Below, piece after piece: positions 30,989 to 39,693 of a stretch of DNA of 64,000 nt (its first letter is position 1; every line of letters starts with the position of its first letter). Made by a program: the position numbers and the translations under genes. The notes under the pieces are model-generated. The model saw only the letters and a list, made by a program, of their open reading frames with translations. It was not told where the DNA came from and did not search any database. The stretch is from positions 8,689 through 72,688 of the forward strand of contig DASTMO010000020.1 in assembly GCA_035714115.1 (NCBI GenBank). Direction: 5' to 3'. The stretch is from CAMAVH01 sp035714115. GTDB lineage: Bacteria; Pseudomonadota; Alphaproteobacteria; SMXQ01.

Positions 30989-32179
30989 TCATTCCGCTGC
31001 CATTGCAGAGACTTGGCGGCGCGGCGGATATGCCAGCACGTCTGACGTGACTTCGTCGATGCTGCGGCAACCGACATAGGCCATCACTTTCTCGAACTCT
31101 TTCTGCATGATCGAGATGGCTTTCTCGCCGCCGGCCTGGCCGCCGGCGCCGATGCCGTAGAGCGTCGGCCGGCCGGCCATCACGGCGTCGGCGCCGAGCG
31201 CGAGCGCTTTGACGATGTCGCCGCCGCGGCGGATGCCACTATCGAGGAAGATCAGCGCGCGCTTGTTCACGACCGCGGCGATCTGCGGCAGCATGTCGAT
31301 GGTCGGCGCGGCCGAATCGAGGGCGCGGCCGCCGTGATTGGAAACGACGATGCCGTCAGCGCCGGCCTGGATGGCGGCTTCGGCGTCTTCGGGGCGCAGG
31401 ATGCCCTTGACCACCAGCGGGCCGTTCCAGAATTCGCGCAGCTTGCTGATGTCGGCCCAGGTCATCGAACGGTGGCGCATCGGATTGCCGCTCGTCTTGG
31501 TGGTGATGCGGTGGCGGTAGCGCTCGGGATAATTCTCGTGGGTCGGCATGCCGTTGCCGAGGACGTAACGGCCGAGCACGCCGGCGAACCAGCGCGGGTG
31601 GGTCAGCATGTCGTAGGCCGAGCGCGGCGACAAAGTGAAGGGCACCGAGAAGCCGTTGCGCTTGTTGTATTCGCGGTTGTTGCCGAGCGCCCCGTCGATG
31701 GTCACCACCAGCGTCTGGCAGCCGGCGTCACGCGCGCGCCGCACCAGCGTGTAGGAATCCTCCTCCTCGCTCCACATGTAGAGCTGGAACCAGATGTTGG
31801 TTTCGGGGCAGGCGCGCATCACCGTCTCGATGGCGGTGATCGAGTTGGTGCCGAGCGTGAAGGGGATGCCCTTCGCGCCGCAGGCCTTGGCCAGCACGAC
31901 CTCGCCTTGGTACCACAGCAGGCCGGTGGTGCCGGTCGGCGAGACGGCGTAGGGGAAGCTCCAGCGCTTGCCGAAGATCGTCGTGCCGAGATCCATCTTG
32001 CGCAGATCGACCATGAAATGGGTCTTCAGCTTGATGCGCTTGAAGGCTTCGAGATTGTCGACGACGGCGACCTCGTCTTCGGCGCCGCGATCGACATATT
32101 CGAACACGCCTTTCGGCAAGAAGCTTTTCGCCCGCAGACGCAGGTCGTGGATGTTGTAGCAGCGCGCGAGGCTCGGCAT
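30989..32179 (-). CDS. FMN-dependent alpha-hydroxy-acid oxidase/dehydrogenase (LldD-like)
   Basis: A 396-aa TIM-barrel flavoenzyme oxidising L-2-hydroxy acids such as lactate, glycolate or mandelate to 2-oxo acids. Visible motifs are FEYVDRGAEDE at the N-terminus, the FMN-site SPTGTTGLLW, WFQLYMW, VVTIDGALGNNRE, the catalytic-His block VVSNHGGRALD, and FLDSGIRRGGDIVKALALGADAV given in part as LDSGIRRGGD and ALGADAVMAGRP. A loop around 225-260 is membrane-associating in some relatives. The gene is monocistronic. The precise substrate is not predictable. Confidence 0.9.
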   Translation of the reverse strand: MPSLARCYNIHDLRLRAKSFLPKGVFEYVDRGAEDEVAVVDNLEAFKRIKLKTHFMVDLRKMDLGTTIFGKRWSFPYAVSPTGTTGLLWYQGEVVLAKACGAKGIPFTLGTNSITAIETVMRACPETNIWFQLYMWSEEEDSYTLVRRARDAGCQTLVVTIDGALGNNREYNKRNGFSVPFTLSPRSAYDMLTHPRWFAGVLGRYVLGNGMPTHENYPERYRHRITTKTSGNPMRHRSMTWADISKLREFWNGPLVVKGILRPEDAEAAIQAGADGIVVSNHGGRALDSAAPTIDMLPQIAAVVNKRALIFLDSGIRRGGDIVKALALGADAVMAGRPTLYGIGAGGQAGGEKAISIMQKEFEKVMAYVGCRSIDEVTSDVLAYPPRRQVSAMAAE

Positions 32180-32297
32180 GGCTTTTCCCCTGATTCGATG
32201 CGGCGTCTGTGCGCCGTCTCACGCATCAAGGCTAATCCCTCGGCGGGCGCTGTGCCAGCGCGGAAATCGCAACAATGGCGAGGATTGGCGCGCCGTT

Positions 32298-33539
32298 TTA
32301 TGGGGCGGGCGGGGATTGGCGGCGGCCTTCGGCGACGCGGAAAAGGACGGTCGCGCCGCCGAGCAGCACGAGGCAGCCGAGCAGGCCGCCCTGAAAGCCG
32401 AGGCCGAGATGGTCGCTGAGCAAGCCCGTCACCGACGGGCCGATCACCAGCGCCAGATCCTGCGAGGTGCGCAGCATCCCCATGGCCGGGCCGCGCTGGC
32501 CTTCGGGGGTGATGTCGGTGACGAAGGCGACCAGCGTCGGCGTGGCGATGGCGCCGCCGACGCCGAAGACCATAGAACTGATCCAGAGATAGATCGGATC
32601 GTTGCCGAAGGCGACCATGGCGCAGGCGATCAAGGTCATCAGGCTGGCGATGATGACGGTCCACATTCGCCCGAAGGTACGGTTGATGCGGGCGGTGAAG
32701 CCGAGCACGCAGACGTTGGCGACCGCGCCGACGGTGAGGATCAAGCCGATATGCGCGAGGTCGAGATTGAAGCGGTCTTGGGCGATCAGCGGCATCAGGA
32801 TCCAGTTCGCTGCCGAGCGCACGTAGAAGATGCTGAAGTACATCAGCCAGACGTTCGCGCCGGCCTTGGCCAGCGCCATCAGCTGGCTTTTAGGCGCGCG
32901 CAGCTTTGGCGCGTTTTCGGCCAGGCCTTCCTTCCACGGCATCGAGGCGAAGGCGACGATGCCGCAGACCGCCATCAGGCCGTTGGCCCAGAAGGGCGCG
33001 TCATAGCCCCATAGGCTGGCGGCCAAACCGCCGAGCGCCGGACCCATGGATGCGCCGACCATGTTGGCAACCTGATAGAGCGACATGTCTTCGATGCGCC
33101 GCCCCGGCGTGCCGAGATCGGCGACCGCCGCCAAGGCGGATGTCATGAAGACCGACGAGGCCAGACCTTGCAGGATGACGGCGATGAAGAAGGACACGAG
33201 ATCGTCGGTGAAGACGACCCAGAGCGAGGACAGCACGAGCACGGCGCAGCCGGTACTCATCATGCGGCGGCGGCCATATTTCTCGGAGGCGAAGCCCGCA
33301 GGGATGTTGATGATGAGCCGGGTGCCGCCGTAAAGCGAGATCATGAAGCCGACGACGGCGGCGCTGGCGCCGAGATGCTGACCGTTGAGCGCCAGCACCG
33401 ACCAGACCATGCCGTTGCCGGCTTGCTTGAAGAAGACGAGCAGGAGCAGCACCAAGAGCGGCTTGGCGGGCAGGTTGGGAAAAAAGCGGCGCAGAGCGAG
33501 CAAGATGCGGGTTCGGCTGCGAAAAAATAAGCAAAACAT
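32298..33539 (-). CDS. MFS transporter
   Basis: A 413-aa inner-membrane protein with about 12 transmembrane helices. An MFS motif-A-like loop follows TM2 (ASEKYGRRRMMSTG). The start at 33539 is the first ATG, and a GTG at 33575 would add 12 residues; neither has a clear ribosome-binding site. It is divergent from a second MFS gene at 33700. The substrate is unknown. The short basic N-terminus (FRSRTRILLALRR) precedes TM1. Confidence 0.85.
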   Translation of the reverse strand: MFCLFFRSRTRILLALRRFFPNLPAKPLLVLLLLVFFKQAGNGMVWSVLALNGQHLGASAAVVGFMISLYGGTRLIINIPAGFASEKYGRRRMMSTGCAVLVLSSLWVVFTDDLVSFFIAVILQGLASSVFMTSALAAVADLGTPGRRIEDMSLYQVANMVGASMGPALGGLAASLWGYDAPFWANGLMAVCGIVAFASMPWKEGLAENAPKLRAPKSQLMALAKAGANVWLMYFSIFYVRSAANWILMPLIAQDRFNLDLAHIGLILTVGAVANVCVLGFTARINRTFGRMWTVIIASLMTLIACAMVAFGNDPIYLWISSMVFGVGGAIATPTLVAFVTDITPEGQRGPAMGMLRTSQDLALVIGPSVTGLLSDHLGLGFQGGLLGCLVLLGGATVLFRVAEGRRQSPPAP

Positions 33540-33699
33540 ATCGGTCAATGGGGCAGCCGCTCGATGCCGTTTCACGACACGAGACGAGGCGGCGGCATTG
33601 GCCTTTGATCGTCATGAGTGTAGAACCATCCTGCCCTGGGGGATACCACGACCGCGCGACTGAACGCCGCGGCGCCCATGTGGCGCTGGGAGTTACGTC

Positions 33700-34920
33700 T
33701 TGTCGGATTCGATTGTTTCGCCGCCGTCCCGCCGCACGCTTTACGCCTCTTACGCCGCGGGCCTGTTCAGCATGGGCCAAGCCGAGCTGTTGACGATGCT
33801 GGTGCCGCTCTGGGCGGTGCTGCAGGGCGTCTCGCCGACTCAGATCGGCATTCTGATCGGCGCGAAATCGATGATCACCTTTTTCCTGGCGATCCACGGC
33901 GGCGCGCTGATGGATCGGCTCGGCACTCGGCGGGTGATGCTGTTTTTCGCGGTGATTTCGGGATCGCTCGCGGCGCTTTACCCGGCGATGCCTTGGTTCC
34001 CGCTCATGGTCATGCTGCAGATGCTGATCGGTTTCGCCGGCAACATGTCGTGGATCGGCGCGCAGACCATCATCGCGCAGATCACCAACGGCGATCCTGG
34101 GCTGATCGGCCGCTTCAGCTTCTTCGCGCGCATCGGCAATGTCATCGCGCCTTTGCTGATGGGCGCGTTGTGGGACTTCGCCGGACCGACGATCTCGTTT
34201 CTCGGCGTCACTTTGTGGGCGGCCGCCATGCTCGCGGTCGTGGCGCAGATCGACAGCCGCCAATTCGCCGGCAGCATCACCGGCAGGGTCGGCTGGCGCG
34301 ACGTCTTGCCCAGGCTCTCAGACTATATCGGTTCCTTCCGCCTGATCCTGCTGCCGTTGGTCGCCTTCACGCTGGCGATCTCCTTCATGCGCCATGCGAC
34401 GAACGGTGTGGAGAATTCATTTCTCATCGTCTATCTGCGCGATGTCGGCTTCGCCGGCACCATCATCGGGGCGATGTTCTCGCTGGCGGAGGTGGTCAAC
34501 AGTTTCGCGTCCTTGGCGGCCGGCCGTGTGGCGCGCTGGATGCCGATCCCCTGGCTGATGCTGCTGTTCACCACGCTGTCGATTCTCCTGCTGGCGATCA
34601 CGCCGATGATGGGCGGCGCGCTCGTTTTGCTGGCGCTCGCTCACAGCCTGCGCCGCGCTTTCGAAGGGCTGGTGCAGCCGCTGATGTTCTCGTTGCAAGC
34701 CAAGGCGGTGCCGGGCAACGTGCAAGGCTCCATCGTGGGCTTGCGCGTCACCAACAACCGTCTGTCGTCCATCATCACCCCGATCATCATGGGACTGATC
34801 GTCGAGGCGGTCGGGATTCAGCAGGGGTTCATGGTGATGGGAGGATTCCTGCTCTGCCTCTGCGCCATCCTGGCGGTGATCGTCGCGCGCACGCGCAAGG
34901 TGTGGAGCGCGGAGCTCTAG
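33700..34920 (+). CDS. MFS transporter
   Basis: A 406-aa inner-membrane protein with about 12 transmembrane helices. The MFS motif-A-like loop is GGALMDRLGTRRVMLFF (about 68-84). A TTG start is supported by GGGAG 7 nt upstream. It is only distantly similar to the divergent MFS protein next to it. Its stop is 14 bp from the convergent siderophore-interacting protein gene; iron-chelate export or uptake is a speculative link. Confidence 0.85.
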   Translation: MSDSIVSPPSRRTLYASYAAGLFSMGQAELLTMLVPLWAVLQGVSPTQIGILIGAKSMITFFLAIHGGALMDRLGTRRVMLFFAVISGSLAALYPAMPWFPLMVMLQMLIGFAGNMSWIGAQTIIAQITNGDPGLIGRFSFFARIGNVIAPLLMGALWDFAGPTISFLGVTLWAAAMLAVVAQIDSRQFAGSITGRVGWRDVLPRLSDYIGSFRLILLPLVAFTLAISFMRHATNGVENSFLIVYLRDVGFAGTIIGAMFSLAEVVNSFASLAAGRVARWMPIPWLMLLFTTLSILLLAITPMMGGALVLLALAHSLRRAFEGLVQPLMFSLQAKAVPGNVQGSIVGLRVTNNRLSSIITPIIMGLIVEAVGIQQGFMVMGGFLLCLCAILAVIVARTRKVWSAEL

Positions 34921-34934
34921 GAGCTCCGCGCCTT

Positions 34935-35759
34935 TCACGCGTCGATGTCGATATGCGCGCCGTCGCCTTGGCCGCGCTGCCAATAGCCGGCGGCTTTGAT
35001 CCAGGCTTTCGGCAAGCGGAGCGTGTCCTGCGCGTAGGCGCGCAATTCGCGCACGATATTGGCCTCGCCGGCGATCCAGACGAAGCCATCGCCCGGCGGC
35101 GGCGTGAAGCCGGCGAGCTTGGCCAGCAGCAGCTCCGCGTCCCGTTCGCTCGGTTCGCCGCGCACCAGCCAGATCGGCGTCCAATCGGCCTGCGTCTTGA
35201 ACCGTTGTTCCTCGTAAGAGTGCACGATGGCCACCAGCGTCGTCACCGGCACGCCGGGACGCAGCTCTTCGACGCGTCGACCGATGGCGGGCAGGGCGCT
35301 TTCGTCGCCGATCAGGAGATACCAGTCGAAATCGTCGGGCACGATCTGCGAGCCGCGCGGCCCGCCGATGTCGAGCTGATCGCCGACCTTGGCGTCGCGC
35401 GCCCATTCGGTCGCCGGGCCGTCGTCGTGCAAAGCGAAGTCGATGGTCAGCGTGCCGGCGGCGGTGTCGAAGGCGCGCGGCGTGAAATCGCGCATCACCG
35501 GCTTGCCGCTGTCGCTTTCGGCCGAAAAGAACACTTTCACATGATCGTCGGGCGCGGCGCTGACGAAATCCTTCAGCTCGGGCGAGACGAAATGCACGCG
35601 CATCATGCGCGGGGTCAGATGTTCGAGCCGGCTGACGGTCACCGTGCGGCGGCGCACTTCATGACGCACGCGCCGCATCTGATGCTTGGCATCGGTTTCC
35701 GTCGCGGCGTTGACGATTTCGTCAGCAAAGCGCCGACGCAGGCGGTCGATCTGGTTCAT
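34935..35759 (-). CDS. Siderophore-interacting protein / ferric-chelate reductase (YqjH-like)
   Basis: A 274-aa FAD-binding reductase of the SIP/ViuB/YqjH family that reduces ferric siderophores with NAD(P)H. The FAD-binding barrel has RDFTPRAFD (the Arg-x-Tyr/Phe-Thr motif, about 90-98) and DFALHDDGPATEWA. The pyridine-nucleotide region includes LLIGDESALPAIGRR and WIAGEANIVRELR. The C-terminal GYWQRGQ is typical. It lies 11 bp downstream of a His-rich PadR-family regulator, the same pair as E. coli yqjI/yqjH. Confidence 0.9.
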   Translation of the reverse strand: MNQIDRLRRRFADEIVNAATETDAKHQMRRVRHEVRRRTVTVSRLEHLTPRMMRVHFVSPELKDFVSAAPDDHVKVFFSAESDSGKPVMRDFTPRAFDTAAGTLTIDFALHDDGPATEWARDAKVGDQLDIGGPRGSQIVPDDFDWYLLIGDESALPAIGRRVEELRPGVPVTTLVAIVHSYEEQRFKTQADWTPIWLVRGEPSERDAELLLAKLAGFTPPPGDGFVWIAGEANIVRELRAYAQDTLRLPKAWIKAAGYWQRGQGDGAHIDIDA

Positions 35760-35770
35760 GGAGAGCGTTC

Positions 35771-36376
35771 CTAGAGTCGTTCGATCTTCTGCGCCGCTTC
35801 GTCGAGCAACGCGACCGCTTTCAGGACCATTTCCTTGTCCGAGCGGTCGGCGAGCTTGTCCATCAGCACGCTTTTGAGGTTGTGCATGGCGCGCCGCACC
35901 GGCGTCGCATCCGTGCGTTCGCGCAAGTCGGCGGCCTCGCCGAGGCGATTGAGGAGCGGCTTCACGGCCGCCGCATGTTCGGCGAGATAGGCTTTGCCGG
36001 CGTCGGTGATGGCGAAGGCCTTGCGTGCGCCGTCTCCCGCTTGTTCGGTCAGCTGGCTCATGTCGCTGAGCAAGGTGAGGGTGGGGTAGACCACGCCGGG
36101 GCTCGGGGCGTAGGCGCCGCCGCTCAGCTCTTCGATGGCGCGGATCAGGTCGTAGCCGTGGCGCGGCTGTTCGTTGAGGAGATGCAGCAGGATCAAGCGC
36201 AGCTCGCCGTTGTCGAACATCCGGCGACGGCCGCCGCCGCCATGATTGCTGCGGTGATCGTTGTGCGGGCCATGACGCCCGGCGCGCGGGCCGGCGAGGT
36301 TGTCGTGGTCGGACCAGTGGCCGCCGCGGCGCATGCCGTGACGTTCAAGTCTTTGATTGAGTTTGGAAAACTTCAT
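35771..36376 (-). CDS. PadR-family regulator with His-rich N-terminus (YqjI-like)
   Basis: A 201-aa regulator. The N-terminal about 50 residues are His/Gly/Arg-rich (HGMRRGGHWSDHD and HGPHNDHRSNHGGGG), as expected for metal binding in nickel/iron-responsive YqjI. A PadR winged helix follows (about 55-130: LILLHLLNEQPRHGYDLIRAIEE and SPGVVYPTLTLLSD) and a C-terminal dimerisation helix. The ATG at 36376 is preferred over an upstream GTG. The two palindromes at 36408-36451 are the probable operator, implying autoregulation of this gene and the ferric reductase. Confidence 0.88.
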   Translation of the reverse strand: MKFSKLNQRLERHGMRRGGHWSDHDNLAGPRAGRHGPHNDHRSNHGGGGRRRMFDNGELRLILLHLLNEQPRHGYDLIRAIEELSGGAYAPSPGVVYPTLTLLSDMSQLTEQAGDGARKAFAITDAGKAYLAEHAAAVKPLLNRLGEAADLRERTDATPVRRAMHNLKSVLMDKLADRSDKEMVLKAVALLDEAAQKIERL

Positions 36377-36407
36377 AAGTGCGTCTCTTTGTTGTTTTAG
36401 ACGCACT

Positions 36408-36451
36408 CAAGATATATCTTAGAAGCATCTCCTTCAAGATATATCTTAGAA
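36408..36451. promoter_or_regulatory. Duplicated palindromic operator for the PadR/YqjI-like regulator
   Basis: The 17-mer CAAGATATATCTTAGAA occurs twice (36408-36424 and 36435-36451), 27 bp apart. Each copy contains the perfect palindrome AAGATATATCTT. It lies 32 bp upstream of the regulator start. PadR proteins bind AT-rich dyads of this kind. Confidence 0.7.
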
Positions 36452-36481
36452 AAAAAAGCGGCCGGGCATTACCCCGGCCGC
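36450..36481 (-). terminator. Intrinsic terminator of the aldehyde dehydrogenase gene
   Basis: GCGGCCGGG and CCCGGCCGC form a 9-bp stem. On the minus strand eight T follow (36457-36450), 22 bp after the stop. It ends the ThDP-enzyme/ALDH transcript just before the PadR promoter. Confidence 0.88.
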
Positions 36482-36502
36482 TTCGATCGGAAAGTTTGCC
36501 GT

Positions 36503-37882
36503 TCAGCGGCGGCGCAGGACGATCATTTTCTCCTGGGTCATGTCGCGCATCGTGTAGGGGATGCCGCCCACGCCATAGCCGGACTGCTTGCGGCCGGCGA
36601 AGGGCATCCAATCGACGCGGAAGGCCGTCGGGTCATTGACCATCACGGCGGAGGCGTCGAGCCGTTCGGCGGCGCGCAGGGCCGCGTCGATGTCCTGGGC
36701 GAAGATGCTCGCCTGGAAGGCCCAGTTCACGGCATTGGCGCGCGTGATCGCCTCATCGAGCGTCTTGAAGCTGGAGACGCAGACGGCGGGACCGAACAAC
36801 TCGTCCTGCGAGATGTCGCTATCGACCGGCGGATCGAGCACGATGGCGGGCAGCAGCGTGGTCTCGGAGAGGCGTCCGCCGCCGATGACAGTGGCGCCTT
36901 CGGCCTTGGCCTCCTCGATCCAGCTCAGCACGCGCTCGGCCTCGCGCGGATGGATCAGCGGGCCGACGTCGGTGTCGGGCTTGGTCGGATCGCCGGTGCG
37001 CAGCTTGGCGACGCGCGCTTCGAGGCGCGCGACGAAATCCTTGCGAATGCTCTCGTGCACGAAGATGCGCTGGGTCGACACGCAGACCTGGCCGGCATGG
37101 TAATAGCCGCCCTTCACGATCGGCTCGATGATGCGATCGAGATCGGCGCTGGCATCGACGATGGCGGGGGCCGCGCCGCCGTGCTCGAGCGCCGAGCGCG
37201 CGCCCGGCGTCAGCTTGTGGTGCAGCATCCAGCCGACCTTCGGCGAGCCGATGAAGCTGAGGAAGGCGACGCGCGGATCGGTCGCCAGCTTTTCGGCGAG
37301 CGGCGTCGATTCCGGAATGAAGCTTTGCACCCAGCCTTCGGGCAGGCCGGCTTCGCGCGCGATGGCGACGAATTCGAGGCAAGAAAGCGGCGTCGGGCCG
37401 GCCGGCTTGATGATGACCGGGCAGCCGACCGCGATGGCCGGCGCGACCTGATGCACGATCAGGTTCAGCGGATGGTTGAACGCCGAGATGGCAGCGACGA
37501 TGCCGATCGGCTCCTTCGTCGTGAAGGCCCAGCGCGATTCGCTGGCGGCGCTGAGACCCATCGGGATCTCCTTGCCGGTGAAGTTGCGCAGCTCGTCGGC
37601 GGCGTTGTGCACGCCGTCGATGGCGCGCGTCGTCTCGACGATGGCGTCGGGCAGGGGCTTGCCGCCCTCGCGCGCGATCTGCATGGCGAGATGGTCACGC
37701 CGGCTCTCCATGATCGCGGCGATCTTACGCAGAATGGCGATGCGCTGGTGCGGCTTGAGCCAGCCGTCGCGGTCGGCGAGGAGCTTCTGCGCCGCCTGCA
37801 GCTTCTTTTCCAGCGCGGCGGCGTCCTCGGTCGGGATTTCCTTGATGAGCGCGCGATCGAATGCCTGGACAACCTGCAACAT
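36503..37882 (-). CDS. Aldehyde dehydrogenase family protein
   Basis: A 459-aa NAD(P)-dependent aldehyde dehydrogenase. Motifs are EPIGIVAAISAFNHPLNL (cofactor and oxyanion Asn), KPAGPTPLSC, FIGSPKVGWML, LEHGGAAP with the general-base Glu, the catalytic Cys in HAGQVCVSTQR, and ELFGPAVCV. It lies 14 bp downstream of a ThDP-dependent synthase/decarboxylase gene in the same operon. A likely flow is 2-oxo acid to aldehyde to acid. The exact substrate is not predictable from sequence. Confidence 0.9.
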   Translation of the reverse strand: MLQVVQAFDRALIKEIPTEDAAALEKKLQAAQKLLADRDGWLKPHQRIAILRKIAAIMESRRDHLAMQIAREGGKPLPDAIVETTRAIDGVHNAADELRNFTGKEIPMGLSAASESRWAFTTKEPIGIVAAISAFNHPLNLIVHQVAPAIAVGCPVIIKPAGPTPLSCLEFVAIAREAGLPEGWVQSFIPESTPLAEKLATDPRVAFLSFIGSPKVGWMLHHKLTPGARSALEHGGAAPAIVDASADLDRIIEPIVKGGYYHAGQVCVSTQRIFVHESIRKDFVARLEARVAKLRTGDPTKPDTDVGPLIHPREAERVLSWIEEAKAEGATVIGGGRLSETTLLPAIVLDPPVDSDISQDELFGPAVCVSSFKTLDEAITRANAVNWAFQASIFAQDIDAALRAAERLDASAVMVNDPTAFRVDWMPFAGRKQSGYGVGGIPYTMRDMTQEKMIVLRRR

Positions 37883-37896
37883 GGCTTACTCCTTAC

Positions 37897-39549
37897 TTAC
37901 TTCGGTTCGGTACCGAGCGATTGGCTGCGCAGCTCCTCGACGAGCACACGCATGTTCTCCGAATAGTCGATCGGCACGTCGATCAGATGCACGCCGCCGC
38001 CCTTGAAGGCCGATTCGAGGACCGGCTTCAGGTCGGCGACCGCGGTGACGCGCGTGCCTTTGGCGCCGTAGCTTTCGGCATATTTCACGAAATCGGGATT
38101 CTTGAAGGTCATGCCGAAGTCGGCGAAAGCATCGACCGCTTGCTTCCAGCGGATCATGCCGTAGGCGCTGTCGTTCAAGACGACGACGACGAGATTGAGG
38201 CCGAGGCGCACCGCAGTCTCCATCTCCTGCGAGTTCATCATGAAGCCGCCGTCGCCGCAGACCGCCATGACGCGTTTGTCCGGATGGAGGATGGCGGCCA
38301 TCATCGCCGAGGGCAAGCCGGCGCCCATTGTGGCGAGGGCGTTGTCGAGCAGCAGCGTATTGGCCTGGTGGGTGCGGTAGTTGCGCGCGAACCAGATTTT
38401 ATACATGCCGTTGTCGAGGCAGACGATGCCATCCTCGGGCATGACCGAACGGATGTCGGAGACGATGCGCTGCGGCGTGATCGGGAAGCGCGCTTCGTCG
38501 GCACGGTCGTTCAGCCGCGCGAGAATCTTCTGGCGCAGGTCGAGCAGCAGCTTGGCCTCGCCGAGCTTGCCCTCTAACCGGTCGGCCAAACCGAGCGCGC
38601 TGGCGCGGATGTCGCCGATCACTTCGGCATCGGGATGATAGACCTCCTCGACGTTGGCCGATTGATAGCCGACATGGATCACTTTCGGCCCGCCGTTATG
38701 CTTCATCAGGAAGGGCGGCTTCTCGATGGTATCGTGGCCGATGCAGATGATCAGGTCCGCCGCTTCGATGGCGTGATGGACGTAATCGCGCTCGGACAGC
38801 GCCGCCGTGCCGACATAGAGGTTCGAGCCGCCGGTGACAGCGCCCTTGCCCATCTGGGTGTTGAAGAAGGGCAGGCGGCAGCGGCGGATGAACTCGGACA
38901 GCGCTTCGACGAGACGCGGGCGGTTGCCGGCGGCGCCGATCATCACCAGCGGGTTCTTGGCGGCGAGGATCATCTTGGCGGCATGATCGAGCGCCTCGGC
39001 CGATGCGACCGGGCGTTCGAGCGGATGGCGCGCGATGATCGGCGCGTCGGCCTCTTCGCTGGCGACGTCCTCGGGCAGTTCGAGATGCACCGGGCCGGGG
39101 CGCTCTTCCATCGCCACGCGGAAGGCGTCGCGCACGGTGGTCGGGATGCTGGCGGCGCTGACGATCTGGCGCGTCATCTTGGTCAGCGGCTTCATCGAAG
39201 CGACGACATCGACGATCTGGAACTGCGCCTGCTTGCGCGCGTGGATCGCCTTCTGGCCGGTGATCATGATCATCGGCATGGCGCCGAGATTGGCGTAGGC
39301 CGCACCGGTGGAGAAATTGAGCGCGCCGGGACCGAGGGTGGAGATGCAGACGCCGGGCCGCCCCGTCAGGCGGCCGTGGGTCGCGGCCATGAAGGCGGCG
39401 GCCTGCTCGTGGCGCGTCAGGATCAATTCGATCTTGGAATGGCGCAGGCTTTCGACGACATCGAGATTCTCCTCGCCGGGCACGCCGAAGATGCGTTCGA
39501 CGCCCTCGTTCTCCAGGGCGGCGACGAGCAGGTCAGAACCTTTGGGCAT
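37897..39549 (-). CDS. Acetolactate synthase large subunit-like ThDP enzyme
   Basis: A 550-aa ThDP enzyme. The Pyr domain has FGVPGEENLD and the activating Glu in LTRHEQAAAFMA (about residue 48). The PP domain carries the metal motif CGDGGFMMNSQEMETA and VVLNDSAYGMIRWKQ. It resembles catabolic acetolactate synthase (AlsS/IlvB-like); no small regulatory subunit gene is adjacent, which speaks against the biosynthetic enzyme. It is cotranscribed with the aldehyde dehydrogenase 14 bp downstream. A 2-oxo-acid decarboxylase activity is an alternative. Confidence 0.85.
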   Translation of the reverse strand: MPKGSDLLVAALENEGVERIFGVPGEENLDVVESLRHSKIELILTRHEQAAAFMAATHGRLTGRPGVCISTLGPGALNFSTGAAYANLGAMPMIMITGQKAIHARKQAQFQIVDVVASMKPLTKMTRQIVSAASIPTTVRDAFRVAMEERPGPVHLELPEDVASEEADAPIIARHPLERPVASAEALDHAAKMILAAKNPLVMIGAAGNRPRLVEALSEFIRRCRLPFFNTQMGKGAVTGGSNLYVGTAALSERDYVHHAIEAADLIICIGHDTIEKPPFLMKHNGGPKVIHVGYQSANVEEVYHPDAEVIGDIRASALGLADRLEGKLGEAKLLLDLRQKILARLNDRADEARFPITPQRIVSDIRSVMPEDGIVCLDNGMYKIWFARNYRTHQANTLLLDNALATMGAGLPSAMMAAILHPDKRVMAVCGDGGFMMNSQEMETAVRLGLNLVVVVLNDSAYGMIRWKQAVDAFADFGMTFKNPDFVKYAESYGAKGTRVTAVADLKPVLESAFKGGGVHLIDVPIDYSENMRVLVEELRSQSLGTEPK

Positions 39550-39693
39550 GGTGGCATCCTGTGAGCGGCGCGGCCTTACGGGACGGTAACCGCGGCGGGG
39601 AAAAGCGTCTGGCGATCAGATGGGGTGCGCGACGCGTCGAGACAACCGGCAATCTAACCCAGCGACTGCGATGATGAAAGGCGCGCGGGCTTT

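Noticed and set aside
25080..39549. Possible duplication of one ThDP enzyme (25080 and 37897)
   Set aside because: Both have the common fold, but the motifs around the GDG core and the domain lengths differ clearly; they are distant family members, not a local duplication.
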